A program made the position numbers and the translations under genes. Positions 21,068-31,431 of a DNA stretch of 64,000 bases are shown one piece after another. The DNA lies in assembly GCA_949358305.1 (NCBI GenBank), contig OX442314.1, positions 59,963,369-60,027,368 on the forward strand. Reading direction: 5' to 3'. This stretch comes from Strigamia acuminata. Lineage: Eukaryota > Arthropoda > Chilopoda > Geophilomorpha > Linotaeniidae. Each line of letters begins with the position of its first letter. Position 1 is the stretch's first letter. Below the pieces are notes generated by a model that saw only the letters and a program-made list of their open reading frames with translations, was not told where the DNA came from and did no database searches.

Positions 21068-24000
21068 TCAATTCCAACAGAACTTTGAGGCTTTTCCTCG
21101 TTGTTGGTATGGTTTTTTAAATACTGCAGTGATGTTTCGCACGAAATTTTCATCTGCATATTTAGGATTTGGTTTTCGTTCTCGTCGTGGACGAGTGCTA
21201 GTTCGTGGAACTACCGGTTGGGGTTTGCGGGGTTTTCGAGGTGGTTTCTTTGGAGTTTCACCTCTTTTCAACGCCGCTTTCTTTTCTATAGCAGTTAATC
21301 GTTGTCTATGTCTATGTTTAGACTTAATGGGCGCAGATTTGTCAATTTGCACCGAAGTTGAGTCGGATAATTCCATTGGAATTTCTGAAGAAGTTTCAGG
21401 AATTAATTCCATTTCTTCAGCATCCGGAAGTTGATTACTTTCGTCCATCCATTTAGGATTTTCTTGAGGCGAGTAAGAGGCGGACTTTTGTCCTATTTTC
21501 CAAGTCTCAATCGGGTACGACGGAGTATAGGGATACAACGCTTTAATATTTACTGATTTTTCAATCGAACCATCAGATAATTTGCGTAATTTATACGCTC
21601 CGCCTGGAAGTACTTTAGTAATTTCCCACGGACCATCTCTCTTCTCCGCGAAACCAGCAGAAATATTTTTATCTGCGCACGAGAGAATGTGAGTTTGTTT
21701 CCAAACTAAATCTCCAACTTCGAACTCCGTAATTACGAACTTTTGTTCGTGTATTTTTCTATGCCGTTCAAAATTCAATTGAATTCTGCGATGCATCTCT
21801 TGATGCGATCTGCGCAATACATCCAATAGTACTCTGACATATTTCTCTGGATTTTCTTTGTCAAATGGATTGGCATGTTTGATAATCCTTGGGTCGAAGG
21901 GTAATGTTACGATTCTCCCCGTGTTAAGTAGCATCGGGCTTGAGCCCGTTGCCGCTGAGACATTATTTCTCATCGCGAACGCGAATTCGTCTAAATATCG
22001 TGGCCATTGCGTGTGCACATCTGTGTACAAAGCCAGCATCGTCTTTATATCTCTATTGGCTCGCTCTGTCGGGTTCGCCTGGGCATGATACGTGCTTGTA
22101 TGGGACGGGCGAATGTTGTACATTTCGCAATACTCATTGTAAATATCGGAAACAAATTGTTTTCCGTTATCGCTCACAATCTTTTTGGGGTGTCCCCATC
22201 TGTTTGTAACAGATCTTAATTCTTGAACGCAGTTAGCGCTCGTGGCTTTGGTCAAATCCTTTATTTCAACGAACTTGGTACAATTGTCAATAATGACAAA
22301 AATATACTGGTTTTGGGACCTTCCCGCGGGTTTCGGGCCCATCAAGTCCATGTTAATACATTCCCAAGGATTGGTCATGTTGTGTGGTGTGTAAGGAGCT
22401 GCGTGCCTTTTCTGTTGAATAGGCTTGTACTGAGCACAGTGCGTGCAGCTTTTGACGTAGTTCCTGACACTTCTACTCATACCAGGCCAGAAATATATTA
22501 AACGCGTTTTTTCAAGCGTCTTACTCATCCCAGCGTGACCGCTTAGGGGGTGGCCATGACAAGCGAAGAGTACTCGTTTTACGAGTGAACTGGGTACAAC
22601 GGCTTTAAAGCCGTTTCCCGAATCGTTTAATTCCTCTTCGAACGAAGGGTTAAAATAGATGATCATTTGATCACCATCAACTTCTTTTTTGTCCAAACAA
22701 TAGTTCTTGACTTTGTTTTTCCATTCTTTTATTTCAGATTGTGGTATCCCAACAACCTTGTCATTCAATAAATATTCCCGAATGCGTTTGCATTCAGTAT
22801 CTAGTAACTGAGCATCTATTATTTCTCTCCTTGTAGGAGGGACTTCTTTAAGTACTTCAGTCAACGCACTGTACAAGGTTTCTTGTACTTCCTCCCCCTC
22901 CTTTTCTTCAGAACATTCTTTAGAATTTTCTGAAAAATAGGAACGCGCACTAGCCAAATATTCTCGTTTTTCTGGGGCACGATTTAATGAAACAGAAGGA
23001 TTTCCGTCCCACTCAGGCCAATATTGTTTAATTTCGACAGGTTCCACATGATCACGAAGAGGAATGTCTTCCTCTGTTAGTGGGGCTCTAGAAAGTGCAT
23101 CTGCAACTTGGTTAGCAGCACCTTTTCGAAAAACAATTTTAAAATTTCCACATTGGATTCTTAAGGCCCATCGGCCAAATTTCCCAGATGGTTCAGGCGT
23201 TCGCATCAACCATTTCAGTGCTTCTGCATCTGACTCTAAAGTGAACGTACCATATTCGAGATATGGTTTAAATCGATCAATAGCCCACACGACTGCGAGA
23301 CATTCGAGTTCCGGCGTTGTATAACGCTTCTCTGCTCCACGTAAAACTCTGCTTGCATAAGCTACAGGTCTGGGTACAGAAATGTTTTTCTGCTTCTTTT
23401 CATCGAATATATCGACGTCTTGGCAAAGGACAGCTCCTAAGCCTTCATGAGAAGCGTCAGTCATGACAACAAATGGCAAAGTCATATCTGGTTTGTGTAG
23501 ACAGTTGTCACCACAAAGTAGCTCTTTAATTTTATTAAAAGCTTCTGTCTGCTCATCTCCCCATTCAAATGGAGTTTTCTCATTCATCATACGTGTGTAT
23601 GGTGCGGCAATAGTTCCGTGATTTGGAACAAACTTCCTGAAGAAGTTAGTCATGCCGTGAAAGCGCTGAATGTCTTTAGCACACGTGGGGGTGGGAAATT
23701 TCATGATCGCCGATATTTTATCGGGATCACCGAAGAGACCTTCGGGTTTAATCCAGTGGCCCAAGAATTTTAATTCTGTACGCCCAAAATGAGATTTCGC
23801 TTTATTTATTGTCATGTTGGCTTGGTTAAGCCTTTCTAGAACATCTCGAACGTGTTTGAGATGATCATCCCAATTATCTGAATATACAATTACGTCATCC
23901 AAATAGACTAACGCGTAGTCTTGTAAAGCTGAGCCTAAAATGCCTTCCATCAGACGCTGGAAAGTACAAGGCGCATTGCAAAGGCCGAATGGCATTCGCA

Positions 24001-25198
24001 CAAATTGGTATGGACCATTTGGTGTATAAAAGGCCGTCTTTGGACGATCTTCTTTACACATCTCGACTTGGTAGTAACCTTTGACAAGGTCAATTGACGT
24101 AAAATACCTAGCAGGACCAGTATTATGCAATAAAAAATCAATACTTGGCATTTGTATTACTTCGACTTCGGTGATGGCATTCAGCCACCGGTAGTCAATG
24201 CACATCCTATACGAGCCGTCAGGCTTCGCAACAATGACGGGATGACTTATGAAGGGCCCTTTGGCCTTTTCAATGAGTCCATCCTGCTCCAATTCTGCAG
24301 CTAGTTTGGTCATAATGGCTCTCTTGGCCGGGTTATACATTCTATACTGCATTTTGGGCAATAAATGCCCTTCTTTGAACTTAATACGATGTTGGGTCAC
24401 GTTAGTGCACCCAACTTGATCACGAAATACATTCGGTATCGAGTTAACCACTTCGCGAAGTGCTAGTCTTTGTTCTGGAGTGCAGTCGCTCTCCTCAACT
24501 AATTTTTCATCCCAAGTCAACACAGGAGTGTCTGTTAACTCAATTGAGTTGAGAGTGGACGACAGTCCTAAATAATCGAAAGTAATTCGATTCAACGGGG
24601 CGAGGGCCAAATTGGCCTCTTCCGATTCATAAGGGGCGGACCAATTAGGTTTATCTGCACAAGAGAACTCTTGTAAATGTGGATGCGGACTAATTTTCTG
24701 TCTGCGCATGAAATTGTGACCAAGTATCAAGCCACAAACTCGTTTTGTTAAAACGATTAAATTCATTGGTGTAAGTTCATCAGCCCATTGCACGCACAAA
24801 GTTATTTGTCCGACAGGCTTGTGTGCTACGCCTACAGCGTTAACCAACATGTTTCTGGGGGCCTCTTGCAAAAATTCTGGCAAAGCCTGAGTTTCAGACA
24901 AGAGTTGTTCCCCGATGTAACATTGAGATGCTCCTGTATCCATGAGCGCGTTGTAGGTGAGCCCACCAATTGTGATCTTCATTCGAGGATCATCTTTATT
25001 ATTACCTAAAGTAATATTGTGCAAATTGTTACCACCTATGACTCGATTGAGTCGGCGGAGTCTACAGAATTTCTTCGTGTAGCACTTGTGTGGAAACAAT
25101 GTCAGATTTTTTAATTGTTCTGTCATTTGTTGCAGATTTTCCTCTACTCCGCCACTATGACTAGTGGCTACTTCAAGACAAGTTGTGTCTACATCCAT
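21068..25198 (-). CDS. pol: Gypsy-2 Pol polyprotein (PR-RT-RNase H-IN)
   Basis: The ATG at 25196-25198 gives 1,376 residues, but the frame is open back to the gag stop, so Pol is probably synthesised as Gag-Pol. Protease has DTGA at 87-90. Reverse transcriptase has MCIDYRWLN at about 332-340 and catalytic YLDD at 432-435. RNase H begins with D581 (MTDASHEGLGAVL). Integrase has the HHCC zinc region at about 881-921 and D951 (MDLMGP), D1010 (SDNGKQF) and E1045 (NPTERAN), then a GPWEITKV module of the GPY/F type. The C-terminal tail is rich in Lys, Arg and Pro. All catalytic residues I checked are intact. Confidence 0.95.
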   Translation of the reverse strand: MDVDTTCLEVATSHSGGVEENLQQMTEQLKNLTLFPHKCYTKKFCRLRRLNRVIGGNNLHNITLGNNKDDPRMKITIGGLTYNALMDTGASQCYIGEQLLSETQALPEFLQEAPRNMLVNAVGVAHKPVGQITLCVQWADELTPMNLIVLTKRVCGLILGHNFMRRQKISPHPHLQEFSCADKPNWSAPYESEEANLALAPLNRITFDYLGLSSTLNSIELTDTPVLTWDEKLVEESDCTPEQRLALREVVNSIPNVFRDQVGCTNVTQHRIKFKEGHLLPKMQYRMYNPAKRAIMTKLAAELEQDGLIEKAKGPFISHPVIVAKPDGSYRMCIDYRWLNAITEVEVIQMPSIDFLLHNTGPARYFTSIDLVKGYYQVEMCKEDRPKTAFYTPNGPYQFVRMPFGLCNAPCTFQRLMEGILGSALQDYALVYLDDVIVYSDNWDDHLKHVRDVLERLNQANMTINKAKSHFGRTELKFLGHWIKPEGLFGDPDKISAIMKFPTPTCAKDIQRFHGMTNFFRKFVPNHGTIAAPYTRMMNEKTPFEWGDEQTEAFNKIKELLCGDNCLHKPDMTLPFVVMTDASHEGLGAVLCQDVDIFDEKKQKNISVPRPVAYASRVLRGAEKRYTTPELECLAVVWAIDRFKPYLEYGTFTLESDAEALKWLMRTPEPSGKFGRWALRIQCGNFKIVFRKGAANQVADALSRAPLTEEDIPLRDHVEPVEIKQYWPEWDGNPSVSLNRAPEKREYLASARSYFSENSKECSEEKEGEEVQETLYSALTEVLKEVPPTRREIIDAQLLDTECKRIREYLLNDKVVGIPQSEIKEWKNKVKNYCLDKKEVDGDQMIIYFNPSFEEELNDSGNGFKAVVPSSLVKRVLFACHGHPLSGHAGMSKTLEKTRLIYFWPGMSRSVRNYVKSCTHCAQYKPIQQKRHAAPYTPHNMTNPWECINMDLMGPKPAGRSQNQYIFVIIDNCTKFVEIKDLTKATSANCVQELRSVTNRWGHPKKIVSDNGKQFVSDIYNEYCEMYNIRPSHTSTYHAQANPTERANRDIKTMLALYTDVHTQWPRYLDEFAFAMRNNVSAATGSSPMLLNTGRIVTLPFDPRIIKHANPFDKENPEKYVRVLLDVLRRSHQEMHRRIQLNFERHRKIHEQKFVITEFEVGDLVWKQTHILSCADKNISAGFAEKRDGPWEITKVLPGGAYKLRKLSDGSIEKSVNIKALYPYTPSYPIETWKIGQKSASYSPQENPKWMDESNQLPDAEEMELIPETSSEIPMELSDSTSVQIDKSAPIKSKHRHRQRLTAIEKKAALKRGETPKKPPRKPRKPQPVVPRTSTRPRRERKPNPKYADENFVRNITAVFKKPYQQRGKASKFCWN

Positions 25199-25232
25199 AA
25201 ATAAAATCTCCGATGTAGCATTAGCTACTTCT

Positions 25233-25273
25233 GGGGGATGGAATAAACCTTCGTCCCCCGGATCTAGTTTTTT
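25233..25273 (-). other. Gypsy-2 gag-pol -1 frameshift signal (slippery site plus stem)
   Basis: On the minus strand the gag frame ends A AAA AAC TAG, the canonical slippery heptamer at 25267-25273 immediately before the stop. Seven nucleotides later GGGGGA (25254-25259) can pair with TCCCCC (25233-25238) across a 15-nt loop. Heptamer, 5-9 nt spacer and stem are the textbook layout for -1 frameshifting. After the slip the pol frame is open to 21068. Confidence 0.8.
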
Positions 25274-27456
25274 GAACTAGTCGCACTTGAATCAGCAGAT
25301 TCTGGCTTGATCAAAGTCTTGACCATTTCTGCCAACGAGTTAGTCAGCGAAGTTTGTAACTTATTTTCAAAAGTATTAAGTTTCGCATCAAGTTTAGCAT
25401 CTAGTGTTGCATCCAACACTTCTTGAGTTATCCATCTATTATTAGGACGTTTAGAAGTAGGATCCACAGTCGGGGAATCCGGCGTACTTCGTTTTTGCAA
25501 CTCTTCAGAGTTGAAATTTGCACGTGGTTTTAAATCTGGACATTCTCGACGCATGTGTCCTGGTTTCTTACAGTGGTAACAAACTAATTGACCACGTCTG
25601 GTCTGATCTACTACTCCATTTATTAGATAAACGGCCTCACACTCCTCAGGTAACTCTTCATCACAAATATTAAGTTGTTCTTGTGAATCCAAAGTTAAAG
25701 ATTTAGCATTTGTCTTCGACTGAGGACGTGTGTCAGTTTTCCGGGGTGGGAAAACGACTGGATTGGAAATATTTTCCCTTGCTCCATTAGCTGTACGACT
25801 GTACAAGCCTTTATTTTTAGTTATAACAGTATAAATCTCTGTCAGAGGTAAATCCGCTATGCCTTGCGTATGCAAAAGCAAATCGTTAGCAGGAGTTACA
25901 CTCCCGATGAAAAGACAACCAGCCCCTTTTGCATCAAGACTGTCTTGTAATATCCATAACTGGTAATATTTGTGCATAAAGTCATAAAGACTTTCTGTTT
26001 CTAGTTGTTTCAACTTAGTTAGTTGGTTCGTCCGCTCTTGTCGAGTGGCTACAAACCGTTCTTTGAACGCCTGTTCAAATACGTCCCAAGATATGAAATC
26101 TTCTCTCCTTTCATGAAACCAACCATGCGCTTGCTCGGTTAAATAACCGGCTACGCCTTTAACAAGCATGTCATCGAGTGACATGTTTCGCAGGAAAGCG
26201 ACATTTTTTACAATATTGAGAAAGCGTTCGCTTTCTTCTGCTTTTCCGGAGAATACAGGGATATCTGGTGGTTTCAAACAGTTAGTTTGAGGGACAGTGG
26301 CGGAACTTTTTCCTGCCTGCATCAATTTGTGCATGGTCGTGGCAATTGACGCGAGGTCATCAGCCGTCATTCCAAAGCTACTGGGGGGGCGCGAGTTGTC
26401 GTTCGACGATCCGCCATTGTTTGGTTGACTCGAGTTATTTTGACTTGAGCCACCACTATTAGGGTTGAAATTATTCGACCCTCCTTGATTCGACCTACCG
26501 TGGTTACCAAAGTTCAAATGGTTATTCGAATTGCCTTGGTTCCCATAATTCGAATGATTATTAGAATTACCCTGATTGTCAAAATTCGGACGATAGTTCG
26601 AATTACCTGGCGTACCCCGATTCAGATAGTTATTTGAATTTCCTGGAGCTCCAGTAGAAGGATTATTTGGGTTATTCGAGTTCGGAGGAACTGGGTGACC
26701 CTTTTGCATGTTAGGTGCTGGACTAGAATTGTTTGCAAATCTAGAATTTGGGTCAAAACGGCGGTTTGGACCTCTTGTCGCACCTGAATTTGGGTTCAAA
26801 TTTCCAGCGAGATTCGGACAACTATTTGACCCGTTTGGAAAACTTGGATTAGGGTTGGCCATATTAGGCGGACCCAAATTCGCTCTGTTGAACGTATTCT
26901 CAAAGTTCTCTGGATTTGTAAATCCTCTTTGTTGGTTGCGAGCGAAGTTATTCGCTCGTAGTCGTTGTTGGAAGGCACGATTAAAATCTCCTGGTGTCAA
27001 ATTCGACTGATCTTGACGAGGAGGTTGTGCATTTTTATTTCTATATCTAGAAATAGGCGTCGAAGGAGTGGGACTAAAATTATTTAATCTTTGGCTGGCT
27101 GGGGAATGGGGTTGCTCCGACGTAGCACGAGGTGCGTGCACAAAATCTAACACTTCGGTCAAAGATCTAAATTGGTTTGGGTTCAAACCGTGATCCTGAC
27201 AAAATAGTAGACCGCCTCGGCCTAAATGAGAACCTTCAGGAATGCATTCCTCTTCTCCAGGCGGAGTAGGTTCATGTGGAGCCCTATTCTCTCCAGATGG
27301 TCCGGCTGTTTCATTTGAAACGCCATTATGGACCGCGTGGTTTCCCACTTCTTCAATTCCATTAGGAACAGGTATAAACCCGGATAGATTCATTCCACCG
27401 GTCAAACAAGTTCTTTCCTTACCACGGGTGTTCATGTGATGCTGGTTATTAGTCAT
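25264..27456 (-). CDS. gag: Gypsy-2 Gag
   Basis: A 730-codon frame from ATG 27454-27456 to TAG 25264-25266. The N-terminal half is of low complexity, very rich in Asn, Gly, Ser and Pro, with tandem NQGNSNNH-type units at about residues 245-345. A capsid region follows (FLNIVKNVAFL, then GWFHERREDF, then FKERFVATRQE), of the Retrotrans_gag type. Near the C-terminus CYHCKKPGHMRREC is a standard CX2CX4HX4C zinc knuckle for RNA binding. The frame ends in a slippery site for -1 entry into pol. At 730 residues it is longer than most gypsy Gags, owing to the low-complexity half. Confidence 0.93.
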   Translation of the reverse strand: MTNNQHHMNTRGKERTCLTGGMNLSGFIPVPNGIEEVGNHAVHNGVSNETAGPSGENRAPHEPTPPGEEECIPEGSHLGRGGLLFCQDHGLNPNQFRSLTEVLDFVHAPRATSEQPHSPASQRLNNFSPTPSTPISRYRNKNAQPPRQDQSNLTPGDFNRAFQQRLRANNFARNQQRGFTNPENFENTFNRANLGPPNMANPNPSFPNGSNSCPNLAGNLNPNSGATRGPNRRFDPNSRFANNSSPAPNMQKGHPVPPNSNNPNNPSTGAPGNSNNYLNRGTPGNSNYRPNFDNQGNSNNHSNYGNQGNSNNHLNFGNHGRSNQGGSNNFNPNSGGSSQNNSSQPNNGGSSNDNSRPPSSFGMTADDLASIATTMHKLMQAGKSSATVPQTNCLKPPDIPVFSGKAEESERFLNIVKNVAFLRNMSLDDMLVKGVAGYLTEQAHGWFHERREDFISWDVFEQAFKERFVATRQERTNQLTKLKQLETESLYDFMHKYYQLWILQDSLDAKGAGCLFIGSVTPANDLLLHTQGIADLPLTEIYTVITKNKGLYSRTANGARENISNPVVFPPRKTDTRPQSKTNAKSLTLDSQEQLNICDEELPEECEAVYLINGVVDQTRRGQLVCYHCKKPGHMRRECPDLKPRANFNSEELQKRSTPDSPTVDPTSKRPNNRWITQEVLDATLDAKLDAKLNTFENKLQTSLTNSLAEMVKTLIKPESADSSATSSKN

Positions 27457-28554
27457 AACTAAACTTAAAACTAAGAAAATTTCCTAAGTCTGAGAGATAA
27501 CGATGAAGTTGCAAACGTTCAGGAGGGTCGCAAACGAAGCAGTGGTCACACTATTTGAAAGGAAGTATGGGTACTTCAAAACACCTCTCTGATTGGTCAA
27601 GTATCAATGTTAATCTCGCGGGAGTCCAATCTCATCCGAGATTGGTGGAAATCACTAAATTCGTGGAACCGTAATCTTGACAGATTCCAGTGTTATGACG
27701 TAGTCACCAAACAAAATGGATACTTTTCAAAGTACTCTAAAATATTATCAAATTTATTTAATAAAAATGACCATTCCATGAGAATTTTAAAGTATTAAAA
27801 CCCACAATTTTAATAAAGCGCGTCGAATCGTTTGAATCGACGGCTTCTCTGCACAACCTGGTTGCTAGGCAACACAACAGCGAGAATTCTTCTTCGCTAA
27901 AATTCGAATGATATTCCATTCGTAAAATTCGATTTCAATGACTTGAAATCACGATTTTTAACCAACATTTTAATGTAGATCAAGCTTGTAAAATAAGGTA
28001 AACCATTTGAAATAAAATATAAATTTTAATTCCTTCGGAAAATGTCAATTTTCCTTCTAATTTATTTAGGCAAATAAATTTAGGTTTAACTTGAAGTCTC
28101 AAGCGAATACATATAAAAGAATATTCTGAAATTAAAACAACTGTTAAATTGATAGAATTCTTTAAGAATTCCGTCAAAAGGTCAACTCTTCAAAATTAGG
28201 CCCGACCGCGTGGTTTTGTCAGATTGTCAATGACAAAATGACATTACCCGGGCGGAACCAACTTCAACAAGTTCGGGCAAGATTCCCATTTTCGGGGTTG
28301 GGCCTTTAGGCCTGACCACGCTGTAGAGATTATTAGTTTTGTTAAAACACATAATTTCCACGACGGAAAATCGGAATAAAGTGAATTACACTTGTTTTTC
28401 TTGCGAGAAGTTCTAAAACAGAATAAAATCTATTAAACACTTATAAATCTCAAACGAAATTTATTTTACACACAAAAATCACCATAAACGTTACATTACT
28501 CGAATTCACCATAGACATGCAAAACTTCAAATTTTATTTAAAATTTGGCAGCCT
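27457..28554. other. Gypsy-2 5' leader
   Basis: This is the 1.1-kb non-coding leader between primer site and gag ATG. No ORF is supported. It should hold packaging and, if ORF3 is spliced, splice-donor signals. Confidence 0.6.
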
Positions 28555-28572
28555 ATCTCGGTAGAACCTCCA
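28555..28572 (-). promoter_or_regulatory. Gypsy-2 primer binding site, tRNA-Gln type
   Basis: On the minus strand TGGAGGTTCTACCGAGAT starts 2 nt after the 5' LTR. Its complement ends TAGAACCTCCA, which fits the acceptor end of animal tRNA-Gln (which starts GGTTC). The assignment comes from memory of tRNA-Gln sequences. Confidence 0.7.
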
Positions 28573-28574
28573 CT

Positions 28575-30321
28575 TGTGACGATTCTACTTTTGGGCTAAT
28601 TTATTAGCCATTTAAGATAGATAATTCGGTTTATACAAGACGTTGCTAAGTTTAGCAACAACCTAACCGAGATAAGCTACGGGAGCCTTTACAAACATGA
28701 ATACGTGATCGAATAGAAATAACTTACAGTTTTAGTGTGCCATAACATATTTATTACTAAATATTAATGATAACAAAGATGGGTTCTGGACGCGTGTAAA
28801 CGGGCGGCATCAGCTGGTTGAGGATCCGGGCGAAGCCAAGGGATACGGCTGACTTGTGGCATCGTCACAAATATCGCTACGGAGACGTATTTGGTCCGCA
28901 GCTCAAGTATCTAATAATGCGAAGAGTCCTTCGCATAAGTAGGAATATTCAGCAGAATATTCCATGTTCCAAATGAATAAAAGTAAAGTAATTAGTGGAA
29001 TACAACAAATGAATTGTTGTATAAATATTAATTGGGCGGGGACCGTCACGACAATTGAAAGAACGTCGCGGGAGTTGTTGAGACTCCATCCGCCAGCATG
29101 CCTTAGGACGACAAGATCTCGTGATCAGGCGCCGAGTATTTAATTGTACGCTTTAATTCGCTATCGGTGGTACCAACCACCAGGTAAACATTTCTATGGA
29201 CTTACCGGTATAAAAAGATATTGCCAATACAGGATTACCAATGCCCAAGTAATTTATTTAACACGACATATTTCATACATCGTTCACGGGTTACTAACCC
29301 GGAGGGTACGATGGGGCGGGGACCGTCACGACGGTCGAGAGAACCATCGCGGGAGGATTTGACTCCTCCATCCGCCAGCATGCCTTACGATGGCGGGATC
29401 CAATGATCGAGCACCGGGTAAATATTAATCGGCCACTGCCGTTGGATTACCATTATCCAGGTAGTTGTTTCTCGCAACATCTTGAAGACATTACTCACGG
29501 GCTACCAACCCGGCGTGTTACCTGTGCATTAAGCCTTTACCGACTTTTAACGAGCGGAAGGACCAATCGTAGAAAGACGGGAACCTGCGTGGGCTTTTTA
29601 CAACAACCATCCTGCAGCGGACTGTGGCCAGTTAGCTGAGGGACCTACTTTCATTTAGCAAGGTCGTACTGTATACGACCGTTATATTAAGCCACCGCAC
29701 GAAGTCCTACTGTCCCGTAGAACAGCTGGCTAACGTTACGGGGCCATTTCATGCGAATGCATGTCTATTACCGGAGTTAGCCTTCCCGAAATAGCCCTAC
29801 AACAGCAATAACAAATAGTAATGAATACTAACTGTGGAGAGCTGAGGTGGCCTGATGTGTCGATAGAGAATAATGAAATCAAACGATAACAATTCAACTA
29901 CAGACAATATACAAGTTCAGTTATCAAGCCAGGGGGGTTAGTGGGTGAGAAACTGATGCTTATATAGTTCTGTAGAACTACTAGATTTGGCGACAGCCAA
30001 TCAGCGTACGAATCGGCGGATTCGTGGGTCACTAGTCCGGACCTAATATATGACTATGTCCAGATGGGCCCAGTTGGGGTCCGGAAGGGTCCGATTGGTT
30101 CCCTTCGACAGGTAAGTAAAGTGGATATTAATTCGATAGAATCAACATCATCAAGTAATTAATACTTAATTTAAATCGAATAAAATAGTTATATTTTATT
30201 CACCGTGTCTAAATAATTATTTATCACACTTTTTAGTTTTAACCGAGTTTGAAATACGCGCGTTGGTTAAACAGCGCCATCTATGGTGAACATTGATAAC
30301 TATCGATTTGTAATCATCACA
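28575..30321 (-). repeat. Gypsy-2 5' LTR
   Basis: This is the 1,747-bp partner of 16008-17754 and should hold the promoter. It is followed by target duplication AGGT. Confidence 0.95.
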
Positions 30322-30379
30322 AGGTTTGACCTTGTTTACCGGTTGCAATCGAAGAGACAAGACGTGTCCCGGGTGTTAC

Positions 30380-31431
30380 GTACCAGGCGCGACATGGGTT
30401 GGCGCGACAGTCAAATTCGCGCCTACGCATCTGGGTAGCTGAGTGACGGATGCGGTAGCGCGATGTCGCTATTAATCATGCCCGTGGTATGGCCTGGCGC
30501 GACACTGTGAAATTTACATACAATTTTATGAAATAGCGCGGCATTGAGGTATCGATGTCGCCATTAATCATGCCGGTGGTATGGCCTGGCGCGACACCGT
30601 GTATATGAAATAGCGCGACATTTGGGTATTACTTGGCGCGACACGTCCAAATTTACATAATTTTTCCTTTTTTCGTTTTTCCGTTTTTGCTTACTAGAAA
30701 TGCTAATCATTTCCACACAAGTTTAAACAAAAATTTAAACAATTTTTACGTGTTCTTCCGAGTCGCCGAAAATCGCATGCATGATGCCGTCGAAACGTCT
30801 TCGTTTGCGGCACCAAAAACACGAGCATTCCGTGGCGACGATTGCCACTTTTCCGTTTTCGATTCCTTGACATCTATCGGTCTGTTTGCTGCGTTCTTTG
30901 CACCAAACTGACCGCCAGAACCTCCTCTACAAGTGTGTATTAGTTTCGGGACCGAACGAAGTCGTTTTTCGCCGTTTTTTCGCGACTGTTTGCGATCGCC
31001 GAAACACGTGGCGACGATCGCCGAATTTATGTTTTCGGTTTTTCGGCAATTACAGCCCGTAAATAGGTCGGATTGGTGTGTTCTTGGAACCAAATTGTGC
31101 GCCAGGACCTCCTCTATCGATCTGTATTGGTTTCCGGATCGACCAGAGTCGTTTTTCGGTCGAATCTTTCGTTTTTCGTCCGATTCGCGATCGGTGGCAA
31201 CCCGTGTTTTTCCTGCTTTGCTCGCACGCAAATTCACGGAAATTCATGCCGCGCTTTCAACCATGTCGCGCCAACCAATACGTGTGTCGCGCCAACTCAT
31301 ATACACGGTATTCGTTGTAGAGGTGTCGCTCCAACGAATAGCGGGTGTATGAGTTGGCGCGACATCGCTTCAACGAATACCGTGTGTATGATTTAGCGCG
31401 CCGTCGCGCCAACCCATGTCGCGCCCAGTAC
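30380..31431. mobile_element. non-autonomous TIR element with GGCGCGACA arrays
   Basis: Inverted termini of about 29 bp lie at 30380-30408 and 31403-31431 (shared core GGCGCGACATGGGTTGGCGC). Inside each end GGCGCGAC motifs repeat, for example TGGTATGGCCTGGCGCGACA twice near 30487 and 30581, and in inverse orientation from 31262. The middle (about 30755-31260) has about three diverged tandem units of roughly 184 bp (compare 30900-30940 with 31087-31125). No transposase is visible, and the superfamily is unknown. Confidence 0.55.

Larger units (their letters stand above)
16008..30321 (-). mobile_element. Gypsy-2: 14.3-kb Ty3/gypsy element with an extra 3' ORF
   Basis: The element has two 1,747-bp LTRs (TGTGAC...ATCACA) and a target duplication AGGT (16004-16007 and 30322-30325). 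Read on the minus strand the order is 5' LTR, tRNA-Gln primer site, 1.1-kb leader, gag, -1 frameshift signal, pol, 1.06-kb spacer, ORF3, 0.7-kb spacer, polypurine tract, 3' LTR. I found three differences between the LTRs (near 16541, 16853 and 17288 against their partners), so it is young. All three ORFs are open. At 14.3 kb with 1.7-kb LTRs it is far larger than most arthropod gypsy elements. ORF3 sits where env lies in errantiviruses but does not look like an envelope. Confidence 0.95.
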
